Counted from the stretch's first letter, positions 1 to 9,452 are shown. The stretch is DNA of 16,769 nucleotides from JBLHUT01 sp047629975 (GCA_047629975.1 JBLHUT010000041.1:1-16769); one strand, 5' to 3'. Notes: generated from the sequence alone by a model not told the origin. Numbers and translations: made by a program.

Positions 1-741
1 GCCGACGAGGAGACCGACGGGATCGACAGCCAGACCGTGGAGCCTGCCCGAGCTGTGCTGGTTGATCGCAGCCCACGTCCTTGGTGGTGGCTGCTTGTGC
101 CACTGTGGCTGACTGTCGCGGTGCTGACGGCTTGGCTGTTCTGGTTAATGATCCCCACTTGCGGGCTGAAATTTGGAGACAGGTTCGACTTCTGCCCGAA
201 TGAAGTGGTCGAAGGATTTACAGACGAGCGTGAACAAATTGTCCTGCTGAACCGAATTGATCAGTTGGAACGCGAATTTGCCCTCCTGGATGAAGGCTGT
301 GCGCCTCCGCCGGAACCCGAACCAGAAGAGGAAGCCCGCCTCACCGATGACATAGACGAGCGACTTGACCGGAAAAACGCGCAGGACGGCGAGTTGACCG
401 TGACATTGGCCTGGGACAACACCGCCGATCTTGACATGCACCTGACCTGTCCGGGGGGAGGGGTGATCAATTTTAACAACCGCAACAGCTGTGGCGGCAT
501 ACTCGATCTGGATGCCAACGCAGGAAGCGGGCTCACAAGCGAACCGGTGGAACACATCGTCTTCGAAAACCCGAGCCTCGGCGAATACCGTGTCCGAGTG
601 CACTTGTATCGCGACACGGCTCCGCCTACCACCCATGCGTTCAGCCTTCGGATCCAAATCGGGTCCGAAGTTCAAGACCTCAGCGGATCCGTCGACCAGT
701 CAAACAGAGAATGGGTTCACACCTTAACTTACGGAAATTAG
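1..741 (+). CDS. Membrane-anchored YfaP/DUF2135-like domain protein, probable SrfA-like member (5' end outside window)
   Basis: The reading frame is open from base 1, so the gene starts upstream. The GTG at 37 has no convincing ribosome binding site, and I treat the gene as 5'-partial. Numbering codons from base 1, a Trp-rich hydrophobic segment at about 28-52 is a membrane anchor. It is followed by a short acidic, Pro/Glu-rich linker (about 108-120) and a beta-rich C-terminal domain. That domain carries W138-D-x-x-x-D143-L-D145-x-H147, then a C150-P-G-G turn, and ends in G194-E-Y-R-V-R-V-H-L-Y. This pattern matches my memory of YfaP/DUF2135 beta-sandwich domains. The stop is three bases before the srfB start. 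Position directly before srfB and srfC suggests this is the SrfA-like member, whose role is unknown to me. The domain call is fairly firm; the SrfA equivalence is inferred from gene order. Confidence 0.72.
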   Translation, partial: ADEETDGIDSQTVEPARAVLVDRSPRPWWWLLVPLWLTVAVLTAWLFWLMIPTCGLKFGDRFDFCPNEVVEGFTDEREQIVLLNRIDQLEREFALLDEGCAPPPEPEPEEEARLTDDIDERLDRKNAQDGELTVTLAWDNTADLDMHLTCPGGGVINFNNRNSCGGILDLDANAGSGLTSEPVEHIVFENPSLGEYRVRVHLYRDTAPPTTHAFSLRIQIGSEVQDLSGSVDQSNREWVHTLTYGN

Positions 742-744
742 ATA

Positions 745-3700
745 ATGGCAAATGACGCACAGGCGACCCTCCGAACGCCACACAATTTTGAGGACGTGAT
801 TTCTATCGTTCCGTTTTCAGGCATTCAAACGCTAGATTTTGGGTTCTCAATCGAAGGGCAGCGGATCCGCACGCCGTTTGCGGAAATAGTCACGATAGCC
901 GACGCCGATCTGGACGGTGACAACGCCAAACTGATTCCACTCAGCGGGGATGTCGACGCGGACAAGGTGATGATGGATGTGCAATCTGCCTCCTCAGAGG
1001 TCCACTACGAGATCAACGAACGCCAGGCCATGTCGCCGTTTCTGGAAAAATGGATTCCGATTCCCGTGTTGCGTCTGCGCAAAGAACGCGGCCCCAAGGG
1101 TACAGAAAGCTATGACAACGGCCCGAGCACTTGGGCCCGCCTTCGGGTGACCGAACTGGAACAGATTGACCCCAAAACCGGCCACAGCCACCGTGTTCAA
1201 CTGGCGCTAGACACAGCTCTTGTGGACAGCAATCCTGACTATGCCTACCTCGCACCAGAACTTGATGACAGCCGCAACCCTCGTGATTTCCGCTTTGTTG
1301 CGGATCCAAAAAATATGACCTGGTTTCTGCGCCGCCCTGCCCCTGAACTGGGCCCAGATGGATCCCACACTGATTTTCAGGCCTGGGTGTCGGATTGGGT
1401 CAAACATCTGTTTGATCAGTTTCTCGGGCAGGACCGCCGCAACCACCCGGTCGAAGATGGTCTCGCCTTTGAACATTGGGCGCGGTATCTGGCCTTCCTT
1501 CAGGTCATCGACAAAATGATTCATGTGCCCCTGTTTCGCCTGATCAATACCGTGTCCGAACGTGACCGTGACGCGCCTGTGGATGTTGATCTCGTTCTGG
1601 ATATCGGCAACAGCCGCACCTGCGGCATCCTTGTGGAGCAATTCCCCGGCGACGGAAGGGTGGATTTATCCAAATCATATGAGCTTGCCGTACGAGATCT
1701 GTCGCGGCCGGAATTCTATTATGCTGGCCTAATCGCCAGCCGTGTGGAATTTGCCGAAATGACCTTTGGCGCAGATCAGTTTGCAGCTGGATCTGGGCGT
1801 CGCAATTCGTTCTTGTGGCCCAGCTTTGTCCGTGTAGGACCCGAAGCATTGCGTCTCGTTCAGGCCGAACAGGGCACCGAAACGCTGTCGGGCTTGTCTT
1901 CTCCAAAACGCTATCTCTGGGACAACAATCCGACGACCCAGGACTGGCGTTTCCACGCCCATAACGATACCAGCAGCTTGCCCCGTGGTGCACGCGCGGC
2001 GATGCAGTTCCTTAATGAGATGGGCGATGTGTTGCCCCAAGTTGAAGAGGAAGAAAAGCGCAAGCTGCGCGAACGCAACCCCTCAAATCACAAACGTGCC
2101 ATTCGTCCGCGGTTTTCGCGATCCTCCCTATATGGTTTTATGCTCGCGGAGATTATTTCCCACGCCCTTGTTCAGATCAACGACCCAGCGGAACGCGCAC
2201 GCCATCTGCAATCGGATGTGCCACGCCGTCTAAAACGGATAATCCTGACGCTGCCAACGGCCACCCCTATGCAGGAACAATCCATCATCCGCTCGCGGGC
2301 CGAGGGGGCCCTAAAATTGGTCTGGAAACGAATGCAGAACACGGGCCAGACGGCCAAAGGCCAAGAGATGCCCAAACTCATCGTGGAATGGGACGAGGCA
2401 AGTTGTACTCAAATGGTGTTCCTCTACAATGAAATCATGCAAAAATTCGGTGGCAGAATCGACCAGTATTTGTCGCTGCTTGGCAAACCCCGCCGCGTGA
2501 CGCCTGAGGTCTCTCCCACCCCGTCCTTGCGGATTTGTTCGATTGATGTCGGTGGTGGCACAACCGACCTGATGATCACGACATTCCACAGTCAAGATGA
2601 TAAGGTCTTGTTACCGCACCAGAACTTTCGCGAAGGTTTCCGCATTGCGGGGGATGATATCCTTGCAAAGGTTATTTCCACCGTTCTGTTGCCTCAAATC
2701 GGTGCGGACGTAAGGCAAGCGGGTGGCACCAACATCAACGCCCATATGGCCGAATTGTTCGGTGGAGACGTAGGCGGCATGGATCAGCGCACGGTGCAAT
2801 TGCGCCGTCAATACGTGCTGCGGGTTCTGGTGCCATTGGCCGTGTCCCTACTTGAACAAAGCGAAACTGCCGACGCAGACTCCCTTCTGACGCTTAGTCC
2901 CACTCAAATCCTTGGCGCGCTGCCTCGTACGGCCCACTCTTTAGAAGCAAGCGAAGATCCCACACCCGATCTGCTCGATCTGCCTGAAACCCTGCTCAAC
3001 TTTCTGGACCTTACGATGCAAACCGCAGGGGCGAAAGACTGGGCGTTGAACACGATGAACCTTTCAATTCCTCGCCGTGCCATTGATGCAGCTGTGCGCG
3101 AAGTCATGCAAAGCGTCCTTTATAACATGGCTGAGGTTATCGATCATCTCGATTGTGACTTTGTGCTTCTGACAGGGCGTCCCTCTCGGCTTCCTGGGCT
3201 GCGCGACGTGCTGGAAAATACGTGCGTCGTCAAACCGGACCGGCTGTTGTCGATGCATGACTATCGAACCGATCAGTGGTACCCCTACCGCGACCGTGTC
3301 ACCCAGAAAATCGGTGATCCGAAGACGACCGTGGCTGTTGGTGCGATGCTGATGGCTCTGGCCGACAACCGCATCGCCAATTTTGCAGTGCGCACGGATG
3401 CATTCCAGATGCGATCCACGATCCGCTACATAGGAGAAATGGAGGTCACCGGGCAAATCCTTGAAAACCGTGTGTTATTCAAGGACGAAGACGAAGTCGG
3501 TAAGATCAGCAAAATCAACATGGTTGGGCCGGTCCATTTGGGAAGCCGCCAGTTGCCGTTGGAACGCTGGACGACGACGCCACTCTATCGGCTGGATTTC
3601 GTGTCCCCCGAAAAAATGCGTGGGCGCACACCAGTCAAGGTGCCGATCACGCGGCGCGATTTTGACGATGACGCGGAAGGCACGGATGAAGTCCTGCGCT

Positions 3701-3852
3701 CTGAGGCGCTGAAAGAGGCCTTCTCGCTGATGGACGGTGAAGACTGCGATGGTGGCGGCGTAAAACACAAAGCAGAGCTGGCCCTGCGCCTGCACACGCT
3801 GGGGATGCGAGACGACTATTGGCTCGACACCGGCACATTTATATTGACTTGA
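745..3852 (+). CDS. srfB: SrfB family protein, actin/Hsp70-like ATPase
   Basis: This 1035-residue protein is the SrfB family member, known from the srfABC virulence-associated locus of enterobacteria. Three actin/Hsp70 ATPase signatures are visible: phosphate-1 motif D286-I-G-N-S-R-T-C-G, phosphate-2 motif D601-V-G-G-G-T-T-D608, and an adenosine-type motif at F806-V-L-L-T-G-R-P-S-R. The acidic residues and glycine turns for ATP-Mg binding are present. About 285 residues precede the first motif, and about 310 separate motifs 1 and 2, more than in Hsp70 or MreB. The protein ends in the D-Y-W-L-D-T-G type tail I associate with SrfB. There is no signal peptide or membrane segment, so it is cytoplasmic. 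The ATG lies three bases after the upstream stop and srfC follows after 17 bases, consistent with translation as a unit. The family call is strong; the substrate or partner is not known, but srfC next door is the obvious candidate. Confidence 0.93.
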   Translation: MANDAQATLRTPHNFEDVISIVPFSGIQTLDFGFSIEGQRIRTPFAEIVTIADADLDGDNAKLIPLSGDVDADKVMMDVQSASSEVHYEINERQAMSPFLEKWIPIPVLRLRKERGPKGTESYDNGPSTWARLRVTELEQIDPKTGHSHRVQLALDTALVDSNPDYAYLAPELDDSRNPRDFRFVADPKNMTWFLRRPAPELGPDGSHTDFQAWVSDWVKHLFDQFLGQDRRNHPVEDGLAFEHWARYLAFLQVIDKMIHVPLFRLINTVSERDRDAPVDVDLVLDIGNSRTCGILVEQFPGDGRVDLSKSYELAVRDLSRPEFYYAGLIASRVEFAEMTFGADQFAAGSGRRNSFLWPSFVRVGPEALRLVQAEQGTETLSGLSSPKRYLWDNNPTTQDWRFHAHNDTSSLPRGARAAMQFLNEMGDVLPQVEEEEKRKLRERNPSNHKRAIRPRFSRSSLYGFMLAEIISHALVQINDPAERARHLQSDVPRRLKRIILTLPTATPMQEQSIIRSRAEGALKLVWKRMQNTGQTAKGQEMPKLIVEWDEASCTQMVFLYNEIMQKFGGRIDQYLSLLGKPRRVTPEVSPTPSLRICSIDVGGGTTDLMITTFHSQDDKVLLPHQNFREGFRIAGDDILAKVISTVLLPQIGADVRQAGGTNINAHMAELFGGDVGGMDQRTVQLRRQYVLRVLVPLAVSLLEQSETADADSLLTLSPTQILGALPRTAHSLEASEDPTPDLLDLPETLLNFLDLTMQTAGAKDWALNTMNLSIPRRAIDAAVREVMQSVLYNMAEVIDHLDCDFVLLTGRPSRLPGLRDVLENTCVVKPDRLLSMHDYRTDQWYPYRDRVTQKIGDPKTTVAVGAMLMALADNRIANFAVRTDAFQMRSTIRYIGEMEVTGQILENRVLFKDEDEVGKISKINMVGPVHLGSRQLPLERWTTTPLYRLDFVSPEKMRGRTPVKVPITRRDFDDDAEGTDEVLRSEALKEAFSLMDGEDCDGGGVKHKAELALRLHTLGMRDDYWLDTGTFILT

Positions 3853-3869
3853 CGTGAGGAATATTTCGA

Positions 3870-6497
3870 ATGGATAAAAGTCAACTCAAGGCTGATTGCA
3901 GCAATTTCGTGCAAACTACGAAAGATGCGCTCGATTGGGTCGCGACCCCGCAAAACGCCGCGCGACTCGACAGCGCTGCCCATGGGTTGACGCGCAATCT
4001 GCGGCGCGTGGCGAGGCGTGCAGAAAAACTCGCGCGTGCGGTGGATCGCAATGCTTCTGTGTCAGTATTCGGCCCATCTCAGGCGGGCAAAAGCTTCTTG
4101 GTGTCCGTGCTTGCGCGGCCCCAGTCCGGCCCGCTGATAGCTAACTATGAAGGCGACGGCAAAGCGCTTGACTTCATCAAAGATATCAACCCGGAGGGTC
4201 AAGGCGAAAGCACGGCTCTGGTGACTCGCTTTACTGTCAATCGCTCTGCTCCGCAGAACGGATTCCCCGTCAAACTATCAATGCTGTCGGAAAGTGACGT
4301 GTTACGCGTGCTGATTAACAGTTTTTACCGCGATGGCGATCAATCCGAACCTGTATTGCAAGCGGCGGAACTAACCTCCCATTTGGACCACTTCAAACCC
4401 AGCGCCGGCATGGGTGCAGGCGGTTTGACTTCCGACGATATTTGGGAGGTTCAGGAATACGTCGAGACCAATTTCGCTCGCGCCGCCTATGCAATGTCGC
4501 TGGAACAATACTGGGACCGCGCCGCAGAACTTGCCCCCGATTTACCTCACAAGGATCGCGGAGAGCTGTTTTCCGTCCTCTGGGGCGGCCATGAGGCGAT
4601 GACAGACCTGTATCTGCTGCTGGCAGAGGCCCTGTCCCAGACTGGCCACGCTGAGGTAATTTTTGCCGACACTGACGTTTTGGTGCCCAAGGATACGTCA
4701 ATCATCGATGTTAAAATGCTGCACCAACTTTACAGCGCCCCGAACGATCACCCAGTCACGGTCCATGTCCCCGGCAAGGGCGATGTGAAGATCGGCAAGC
4801 CCCTCTTGTCCGCCCTTACGGCGGAAATGGAAGTGCCAATGGCGCAACTGCCCCATGACGTGCTGGAGTACACCGACCTTTTGGATTTTCCGGGCGCGCG
4901 CAACCGCTTTGAACGCCCGCTCGAGGAGTCTCTGCGTTCGCCTGCCGAAAATCTCAGCGAAATGTTCCTGCGCGGAAAGGTAGCCTATCTGTTTGACCGC
5001 TATGTGGCCGAACAGGAAATCACTGCGATGTTGCTGTGTGTACCGCCCAGCAACATGGACACTGTTGATTTGCCGGGCCTTGTGGATGGCTGGATTTCCG
5101 ACACCATGGGCACCGATCCGGCAACCCGTGCAGTGGCAGATAATATCTTGTTTTTCGTGCTGACCAAGTTTGACAATTACCTAGTCGATACTGCCGCCAG
5201 TGGCGATGACGTCAGCCGCTTTGATCGCGGGATCGGTACGACGCTGCATGAAAAATTCGGTCAAAGGCGCGACAAATGGGTGGAAAACTGGGGGCCGGGC
5301 GCGCCATTCAAGAATTGCTTCTGGTTGCGTAACCCCAATTACCCCGCAGAGACATTCTTTAAATACGGCAGTGGCCGAGAAGAACCACGCGAAGAGAAGG
5401 CGGATCGTCTTGCCGCATTAAATTTGGCCTATAAATCCGCCGAACTGGTGCAGCGCCATTTTAAAGATCCCGACGCGGCATGGGGATCGGCGATGACAGC
5501 CGAAGACGGAGGCGTCGCCTACCTGATCGAAGAAATGACCAAGGTGTGCAAACCCAACACCAAGCCTGACCAGATTCAGATCCAGTTGAACCGCCAACGC
5601 GAAAAACGCGACAGCAGCCTGCTGCCTTACTACATTTCCGACGACATCGAAGCCCGCTGCATCAAGGTGCGCGAAGATATGAACGAACTCATTCCAGATC
5701 TCGAAGGCGTTCTGGATCGCGGCGCATTCGGCACGTTTCTATCCGCTCTCGCCGTTGAACAGGACCGTGTGCGCGACGCAATTTCGACGATACCCGATCA
5801 TATCCGCCTCAATGCAGGGCAATCACGCAGCGTACCCTCCACCACGGCAACTCCCGGTCGATCGCGTTGGGGGGCCGCGTCAAAGGCAAAGGCCGAACCG
5901 GCGCAGCCCACCGCGCCGGCACCTGACGATGAAAACCGCACCATGACGCGCGAAACTTATATGGCGACCTCCGCGCTACGAATGTGGTCAGATCGTCTGA
6001 TGGAATTACGCAGTACCGCGCCGACGGAGTTTGGCGTGTCCGACCAAACTGCCGCAACCGTCATTGCAGAGCTGCAAAAGGCCGTTCACCGGCTAAACCT
6101 GAAAGACGTGATGTCCAAGCAGCTTTGCGATGTCAGCTATGGTTTGCAAATCACAGATCAGGCCCCCGCCGCCGCCATACTGTGCGCCGAGCAAATCAAC
6201 CGTTTTGTTGCGCAGCTTGGCTATGATCAAATCCCCGCAGGCCTGCGCCCCAACCTCAAGATGACGGACACGCCGGATGTGCCAGTGTTCGCCGAGCGCC
6301 CGCGCAATGACGATGTAAATACCCTGCCAGACAATATGGTGAACACGTCAGAGCGGGTTTGGTTTGACTGGGTTCACGCTTTTGCCGACCTTGGTGAACG
6401 CAACGTGCGCGCGGCTGACGGAACCGAAATTGACACGGTCCAAAACACACGTTTGGGCGACATCCTCAAGATTGATCCAACGGAACATCTGACATGA
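3870..6497 (+). CDS. srfC: SrfC family protein, dynamin-like P-loop GTPase
   Basis: This 875-residue protein has the GTPase motifs in order: Walker A/G1 G68-P-S-Q-A-G-K-S75, a switch-I-like E113-S-T-A-L-V-T, G3 D339-F-P-G342, and G4 T432-K-F-D435. A low-complexity Ala/Pro/Ser/Lys linker at about residues 648-690 separates the GTPase and helical part from a helical C-terminal region. Gene order after srfB and overall layout identify SrfC. No membrane segment is obvious, so it is probably cytoplasmic or peripherally membrane-bound, as dynamin-like proteins are. A good TGAGGA ribosome binding site (3855-3860) sits 9 bases before the ATG. The last four bases overlap the next gene (ATGA), implying coupled translation. 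About 265 residues separate G1 from G3, far more than in small GTPases, so a large insertion lies inside the GTPase fold. GTP hydrolysis is expected from the motifs but unproven. Confidence 0.9.
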   Translation: MDKSQLKADCSNFVQTTKDALDWVATPQNAARLDSAAHGLTRNLRRVARRAEKLARAVDRNASVSVFGPSQAGKSFLVSVLARPQSGPLIANYEGDGKALDFIKDINPEGQGESTALVTRFTVNRSAPQNGFPVKLSMLSESDVLRVLINSFYRDGDQSEPVLQAAELTSHLDHFKPSAGMGAGGLTSDDIWEVQEYVETNFARAAYAMSLEQYWDRAAELAPDLPHKDRGELFSVLWGGHEAMTDLYLLLAEALSQTGHAEVIFADTDVLVPKDTSIIDVKMLHQLYSAPNDHPVTVHVPGKGDVKIGKPLLSALTAEMEVPMAQLPHDVLEYTDLLDFPGARNRFERPLEESLRSPAENLSEMFLRGKVAYLFDRYVAEQEITAMLLCVPPSNMDTVDLPGLVDGWISDTMGTDPATRAVADNILFFVLTKFDNYLVDTAASGDDVSRFDRGIGTTLHEKFGQRRDKWVENWGPGAPFKNCFWLRNPNYPAETFFKYGSGREEPREEKADRLAALNLAYKSAELVQRHFKDPDAAWGSAMTAEDGGVAYLIEEMTKVCKPNTKPDQIQIQLNRQREKRDSSLLPYYISDDIEARCIKVREDMNELIPDLEGVLDRGAFGTFLSALAVEQDRVRDAISTIPDHIRLNAGQSRSVPSTTATPGRSRWGAASKAKAEPAQPTAPAPDDENRTMTRETYMATSALRMWSDRLMELRSTAPTEFGVSDQTAATVIAELQKAVHRLNLKDVMSKQLCDVSYGLQITDQAPAAAILCAEQINRFVAQLGYDQIPAGLRPNLKMTDTPDVPVFAERPRNDDVNTLPDNMVNTSERVWFDWVHAFADLGERNVRAADGTEIDTVQNTRLGDILKIDPTEHLT

Positions 6498-7516
6498 GTG
6501 TGCTCGACCTCCAACTGGAAACCAGCCAAGGACCAGCTGGGTACGCGCGCCTGACCCCGATGGTGGCATCGTTCGATCAATCGCCAGTTTACGTGACTGT
6601 TCTGGACGAATACCTGGGCAAATATTTGACCGAAAACGGCCATTGGCACGCACAGGAAACTTGGTTCGGCCCTTATGAAATCGGCGCTGACAAAAGCATC
6701 GTCATTGGCCCCGAAATCGTTAATCACATCGAAGAATACAAGGTTGTCAATATCACGGCGGGGGGGCTTGTCGATGTGATGTCATGGCCTGATACCATTG
6801 CGATCTCTCCAGGGGCCAAGGCCATTGGCGTCGCTCATGCGGACCCCGCTTCAATCATTAGACATCCAGATAACGCGTTGAAAGGCAGTGTCGAAATACC
6901 GTCTGAACCGACGCCAGCACCTGATCCTAAACGTGATCCTGATCCAACAATCACGCCCGAACCATCCTCCAACTCTTGGAAATCCATAGTTGCCATGCTA
7001 GCTTTGGCCGGAATTGTAGCAACTGCTGTCTATTTCTATCTGGACGGTGAAACGCCGCCCATTATTCCAAAACCAGAGCCTGTAATCATTCTGGAGCCAG
7101 AGCCCGAGTTAACGCTACTTCCCGTACCTGTCGCTGATCCCTGCGCGCCACATCAGTTACGTGCCGAAACAAATGATTTTGCAGCCCTGCGCGAGATTAT
7201 CACCAGCTGCGGTGGTGCCGTGGATGCTGGTTTGGCCTTGAACCTACTTGATCAGGCCGAACGAACAGGCGACGGGCGCGCAGTGATGGATTTCGGACAT
7301 TTGTACAACCCCGATCACAGTGATCCGCTTCTCGAAGACCAACTAGGCGTGGAGTTAAGCGAAGATCGCGCAACGGCGCTTGCCTATTATAAACGGGCGC
7401 TGGAGTCGGGAGTGTCAGAGGCACAAACCCATCTCGATGATCTCTGCGAAACTCTTAAAGACAGCACCAGCCTGATCGAACAGAACGCCCACCGCGACAA
7501 TTGCACCGCCCCATAG
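6494..7516 (+). CDS. Single-pass membrane protein with Sel1/TPR-like C-terminal domain
   Basis: This 340-residue protein has a soluble N-terminal domain (about 1-130), a Pro/Asp-rich linker (about 135-158) and one hydrophobic segment at about 163-183. A second Pro/Glu-rich linker leads to a helical C-terminal domain (about 215-340). The C-terminal part includes A-L-A-Y-Y-K-R-A-L-E-S-G, the kind of helix seen in Sel1/TPR repeats. It begins at a cysteine (C-A-P-H) and contains further cysteines, consistent with a location outside the cytoplasm. The N-terminal half would then face the cytoplasm, where SrfB and SrfC act, making this a plausible link across the inner membrane. The start is fixed by the ATGA overlap with srfC. 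I do not recognise the N-terminal domain. Function is unknown; membership of the operon is clear. Confidence 0.8.
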   Translation: MSVLDLQLETSQGPAGYARLTPMVASFDQSPVYVTVLDEYLGKYLTENGHWHAQETWFGPYEIGADKSIVIGPEIVNHIEEYKVVNITAGGLVDVMSWPDTIAISPGAKAIGVAHADPASIIRHPDNALKGSVEIPSEPTPAPDPKRDPDPTITPEPSSNSWKSIVAMLALAGIVATAVYFYLDGETPPIIPKPEPVIILEPEPELTLLPVPVADPCAPHQLRAETNDFAALREIITSCGGAVDAGLALNLLDQAERTGDGRAVMDFGHLYNPDHSDPLLEDQLGVELSEDRATALAYYKRALESGVSEAQTHLDDLCETLKDSTSLIEQNAHRDNCTAP

Positions 7517-7519
7517 GAG
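7515..7519 (+). promoter_or_regulatory. Ribosome binding site deciding the vWA gene start
   Basis: AGGAG overlaps the stop codon of the upstream gene and lies 7 bases before the ATG at 7527. The alternative TTG at 7524 would be too close, so the ATG is preferred. Confidence 0.75.
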
Positions 7520-7526
7520 CCTTTTG

Positions 7527-9440
7527 ATGACAGCCCTTTTCCGCCGTTTCCTGCTCGCCCTTAGTCTGATGCTATCTGTGGCCTTAACTTTGCCCGCCTT
7601 CGCTCAAGAAACGCAGCGGCCCCTGTTGGTCGAGGGTAAAAACACTGTCTATCAGCGCGTTTTGACTCGCATGGATGTGGTCGCACTTGATGGGCCGGAC
7701 GGCGCGACGGTGGATGATCTTTATGCCTTCAGCCCACTTTACGTCTATGCGCGCGACGGTGAATGGCTGAACCTTGGCACAACAGATCGCAAAGCGGATT
7801 TTTGGCTGCCGTCATCCACGGTGGTCGATTGGAAACACAACATCGTCGCAACCTTTAACGCGCCGTCCAACCGCAACCGCCAACTTCTGTTTGATGGACA
7901 AGAGACCTTGCAGAATTTCCTGCATAACTCCGAAAACCTAGTGGCATTGCAACCGATTTTGGTGGAAGAGGCCGATCTTGACCGCCTGCGTCCAGGAGTT
8001 GGGATCAATGCTGTAGAGCCAGCGCAATTTATTGATATATCGCAAGAATTATACATTATGCCAATTCTGAATTTCGTTCGGGATCTGCATCCATTAAGTG
8101 TAAATGATAACTTGTTGCTCAATGTGGCGTCCCTTCCGCTGGACACCGACCCGCCCGAAAACCCGAATATGCAGGATTTTGACGCAGGCGTCGTTTTTGT
8201 CTTTGACACGACCCAATCCATGCAGACCTATCTGGATCGCTCAAGAGCTTTGCTTACTCAGATGGTCAACGAGGCTGCCGGATCCGAGGTTGGCGACCGT
8301 ATCCATTTCGGGGCCATCGGGTTTCGTGATAATCCGGAGGCCTCTGACGGTCTGGAATACAGGATCAAGGAAATCATCCCGCTCGAACGGCGCGACGACA
8401 ATGCAGTCGTCATTGACGCCATTGCGGCCGCGGAGGCAGCAACCGTGTCCAGTCCCGGCTTTAACGAGGACAGCATTGAAGGTGTGCGATTTGCGCTGCA
8501 TGAAACTGATTGGCAACAGGACGGAAAGCCCTTTGGTGGGCGCTATATAGTGTTGGTCACAGATGCGGGCCCCAAAGCTCCGGGTGATCAGAATGCTGCA
8601 ACCGACACGGATCCGGCGACGCTGCGCATTGCCGCACAGGACAAAGGCGTCGCCATCTTGACCCTGCACCTCACAACCGAGGCTGGCGGTGAAGGTAATC
8701 ACGCCTACGCAAGCAGGGCCTATTCGGAGCTTTCGACCTTTGACGGCACGACTTATTACTACAACATCGAAGGTGGCGATCCGGAGGCCTTCCAGCGCGA
8801 AGGCACCAACACGCTGAACGCCATTATTGACCACATTCGCATAGCCATGGGCGAAGAAACCCAGCAATCGGACGTGGACCGCCCAGAAGGCATGGACCGC
8901 CTTGGGCCTGCCATGCGGCTGCGCTGGCTTGGACGGCGCGATGCCACGCAGGCACCGGATGTGATCTCGTCTTGGGTCTCCACCCTCGCTGCCGAAAGCG
9001 GGGTGCGTTTTGCTTTTGAACCCCGCCTGCTAGTGACCAAGAACGAATTGGCGACGATGGCCACATTGGTCAGCGAATTCATCACCCTAGGTGAAAACGT
9101 CCAAAGCTATGAGGACTCGCAGGCGTTCTTTGAACAGATGCAACAAACGGTTCTGCGCGCTGTCGAAGACCCTTCGCGTATGCAACGAATCCCCGAAGCT
9201 GGACTAGAGGATGCACTGGAATATCTGGTTGATCTGCCTTACCGCAGCCAAATCCTGCAGTTTGATGCTGAAGTTTGGGGGGATGACGTCGCCGGACGGC
9301 GCCAAATTCTCGACAGTTTGCGACCGCGTCTGGCGCAATATCGAACTTGGCTCGATGATCCATCTGTCTGGACGGAACTCTACGACGCATCGCAGCCTGG
9401 CGATACGGTGTTTGCGATGCCGTTCGAGATGCTGCCGTAG
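7527..9440 (+). CDS. Exported SH3-like and von Willebrand A domain protein, PpkA C-terminal-like
   Basis: I chose the ATG at 7527 over an in-frame TTG three bases earlier because AGGAG (7515-7519) is spaced 7 bases from it. The product is 637 residues. A signal peptide ends A24-F-A26, with export to the periplasm expected. Residues about 35-105 resemble a bacterial SH3-like module (L-Y-V-Y-x-R-D-G-E-W-L-N-L-G). A vWA domain begins near 217: the metal-binding motif reads D227-T-T-Q-S231-M, with a G-F-R-D-N-P strand and a second acidic site at T345-D346-A-G-P. From memory, this SH3-like plus vWA arrangement is that of the region following the kinase domain in PpkA-type proteins of type VI secretion loci. 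No kinase domain or type VI gene is present here. vWA domains bind partner proteins through a metal ion, so a scaffold or adhesion role in the periplasm is likely. Confidence 0.85.
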   Translation: MTALFRRFLLALSLMLSVALTLPAFAQETQRPLLVEGKNTVYQRVLTRMDVVALDGPDGATVDDLYAFSPLYVYARDGEWLNLGTTDRKADFWLPSSTVVDWKHNIVATFNAPSNRNRQLLFDGQETLQNFLHNSENLVALQPILVEEADLDRLRPGVGINAVEPAQFIDISQELYIMPILNFVRDLHPLSVNDNLLLNVASLPLDTDPPENPNMQDFDAGVVFVFDTTQSMQTYLDRSRALLTQMVNEAAGSEVGDRIHFGAIGFRDNPEASDGLEYRIKEIIPLERRDDNAVVIDAIAAAEAATVSSPGFNEDSIEGVRFALHETDWQQDGKPFGGRYIVLVTDAGPKAPGDQNAATDTDPATLRIAAQDKGVAILTLHLTTEAGGEGNHAYASRAYSELSTFDGTTYYYNIEGGDPEAFQREGTNTLNAIIDHIRIAMGEETQQSDVDRPEGMDRLGPAMRLRWLGRRDATQAPDVISSWVSTLAAESGVRFAFEPRLLVTKNELATMATLVSEFITLGENVQSYEDSQAFFEQMQQTVLRAVEDPSRMQRIPEAGLEDALEYLVDLPYRSQILQFDAEVWGDDVAGRRQILDSLRPRLAQYRTWLDDPSVWTELYDASQPGDTVFAMPFEMLP

Positions 9441-9452
9441 GTCAGAACCATC

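Noticed and set aside
145..675. 176-residue frame on the - strand
   Set aside because: It lies opposite the YfaP/DUF2135-like gene, whose domain signature is clear. The antisense product looks random.
8241..8867. 208-residue frame on the - strand
   Set aside because: It is antisense to the vWA gene, which has a signal peptide, recognisable domain motifs and a ribosome binding site. The antisense product has no recognisable motif.
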